From positions 1 through 5,868 of the forward strand of contig WLFI01000050.1 in assembly GCA_009703845.1 (NCBI GenBank): 5,868 nt of DNA. Reading direction: 5' to 3'. Below, one piece after another: positions 4,696-5,868 of this stretch (the stretch's first letter is position 1; the number at the start of each line of letters is the position of its first letter). A model generated the notes under the pieces. It searched no databases, was not told where the DNA came from, and saw only the letters and a program-made list of their open reading frames with translations. A program made the position numbers and the translations under genes. Source of the stretch: Actinomycetota bacterium (GTDB taxonomy: Bacteria; Actinomycetota; Actinomycetes; Actinomycetales; Microbacteriaceae).

Positions 4696-5868
4696 CCCAG
4701 AGCATCCGTGATTGGTTTGAACTTCAAATCGGTCTCGGCGGCTTCGCCATCTGGCTCAGATTCAGAAACGATTCCGCAGCCGGCAAACGCGCGGATGTTC
4801 GACCCCTCGAGCTGCGCCCCGCGCAGTGCAATCGCCCATTCGCCATCGCCATCGGCGCCAATCCAACCAACCGGACCGGCATAGCGGCCGCGGTCGAAAG
4901 GTTCTAACTCGGCGATGAGCTCGATGGCGTTCGCACGCGGGGTGCCTGCCACCGCCGCAGTCGGATGTATCGCTGCGGCAAGGTCGAGAACGGTCGAGTT
5001 GCTCGACAGCACCCCGTGCACATCGCTGGCTAGATGCCACACGTTCGGAAGCGCTAGCGAGAACGGCAACTCGTCGGCGTCAACGTGCTCGCAGAACGGC
5101 TCGAGCGAGCGAACCATTGAGTCAACGGCGAAGCGGTGCTCGGCCAAGTTTTTGTGCGAGGTTGCTAACGCCTGACCAATCGCGTGGTCGACACCCCTAT
5201 CGGTGCCTCGGGCGGCGGTGCCGGCCAAGACTCGAGCCGAAACCTGCTTGTGTGAAACGCGAACCAGCAGCTCAGGCGATGCGCCGAACAACCCATCAAC
5301 CGAATAAACCCAGCAGCTCGGGTAGGTTTCGGCCAGTGCGATCAGTGGGTTACGAATATCGAAGTCTGGCGCGAGCGGTGCAACCAGGTCGCGTGCAAGC
5401 ACAACCTTCTCAACACGTTCAGCCGCGATGGCCTCGAGCGCGCTGGCAACGGCCTGTTTGAACCCACTTCGGGTGAGGCTACCCGGGGCCAGGGGCTCGG
5501 CAAGGCTAGTGGTGTCGGCATTCGCCGGCGCAGCATCCGAGTTGAAATCTTCGAGCGAGGCATCGTCAATCGACGTAATCCAGTTGCGGCCATCGCGGTG
5601 GCCGAGCACCACACGAGGCACGATCAGCGTGCTCTCGCTCGAAGACGAGTCGGCAAAGGCGATGGCACCAAAGGCCAGAAGCCCACTACCCGGCAGGTTG
5701 ACCTCGTCGGTGACCTCGGCCTCTGCGACAAGCGCGAGCCAGGCGGCCGATAATTCGGCGAAGCGATTTGGCCCGGTGGCGGTCAAACGAGCGTGCTCAC
5801 CGATACCGACGATGCCTTCGCCGTGGCGCAAAAAAGTGATTGGGTTTGCAGGCAAACGCTGCAGCAGG
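4692..5868 (-). CDS. menF: Isochorismate synthase MenF (5' end outside the window)
   Basis: MenF is a chorismate-using, Mg-dependent enzyme that converts chorismate to isochorismate, the MenD substrate. The frame is open to the right edge, giving 391 residues. A TTG at 5855 could be read as a start, but the upstream codons (Leu-Leu-Gln-Arg) continue smoothly and relatives have residues there, so about 10-30 N-terminal residues are probably missing. Counting from that TTG, signatures are KVVLARDL (150-157, whose Lys matches the water-activating Lys of isochorismate synthases; anthranilate and aminodeoxychorismate synthases differ here), FGASPELLVR (190-199), AGTAARG (211-217), SHKNLAEHRFAVD (233-245), LPNVWHLASDVHG (269-281), AIHPTAAVAGTPR (295-307), EPFDRGRYAGPVGW (318-331) and AGCGIVSESEPDGEAAET (358-375), the last with a predicted Mg-ligand Glu. 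The gene converges on menD with a 4-bp overlap. A siderophore-type isochorismate synthase is possible by sequence alone, but the context favours menaquinone. Confidence 0.94.
   Translation of the reverse strand, partial: LLQRLPANPITFLRHGEGIVGIGEHARLTATGPNRFAELSAAWLALVAEAEVTDEVNLPGSGLLAFGAIAFADSSSSESTLIVPRVVLGHRDGRNWITSIDDASLEDFNSDAAPANADTTSLAEPLAPGSLTRSGFKQAVASALEAIAAERVEKVVLARDLVAPLAPDFDIRNPLIALAETYPSCWVYSVDGLFGASPELLVRVSHKQVSARVLAGTAARGTDRGVDHAIGQALATSHKNLAEHRFAVDSMVRSLEPFCEHVDADELPFSLALPNVWHLASDVHGVLSSNSTVLDLAAAIHPTAAVAGTPRANAIELIAELEPFDRGRYAGPVGWIGADGDGEWAIALRGAQLEGSNIRAFAGCGIVSESEPDGEAAETDLKFKPITDALG

Noticed and set aside
5853..5855. TTG as the true start of menF
   Set aside because: The frame stays open to the window edge and relatives have residues upstream, so the gene is treated as cut by the right edge.

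Overview
The window is part of a menaquinone (vitamin K2) biosynthesis locus from a high-GC Gram-positive bacterium, most likely an actinobacterium of the Microbacteriaceae. Four things point there: MenB and MenA motifs of actinobacterial type, a short (379-residue) MenE, a DUF4229-like gene and a stand-alone PLDc_N gene sitting inside the men cluster, and tight packing with overlapping gene ends. The lineage is inferred from recalled family features, not from a database search.

Layout, left to right: the 3' end of menB (1-368, +); menE (403-1542, +); menA (1552-2499, +); a small two-helix membrane protein resembling DUF4229 (2485-2748, -) whose end overlaps the end of menA; a 38-bp divergent intergenic region; a small PLDc_N-type membrane protein (2787-3116, +); menD (3109-4695, +), overlapping that gene by 8 bp; and menF (4692-5868, -), whose stop codon interlocks with that of menD and whose 5' end lies beyond the right edge. 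There is no gene-free stretch longer than 38 bp, and no RNA gene, mobile element or CRISPR array is visible.

How the genes work together: MenF isomerises chorismate to isochorismate. MenD adds the succinic semialdehyde unit derived from 2-oxoglutarate to give SEPHCHC. After steps encoded outside the window (MenH-type elimination and MenC), MenE makes o-succinylbenzoyl-CoA, MenB closes the ring to 1,4-dihydroxy-2-naphthoyl-CoA, and after thioester hydrolysis MenA prenylates the product in the membrane. The two small membrane proteins have no known step in the pathway.

Nothing here amounts to a clearly new system. The points most worth a second look are the 38-bp divergent region, where each gene has a -10-like hexamer exactly 6 nt before its start codon (suggesting paired leaderless transcripts), the pair of small membrane proteins inside the pathway locus, an Ala in place of the usual Ser in the MenD PGSRS motif, and a heptad repeat in MenE.
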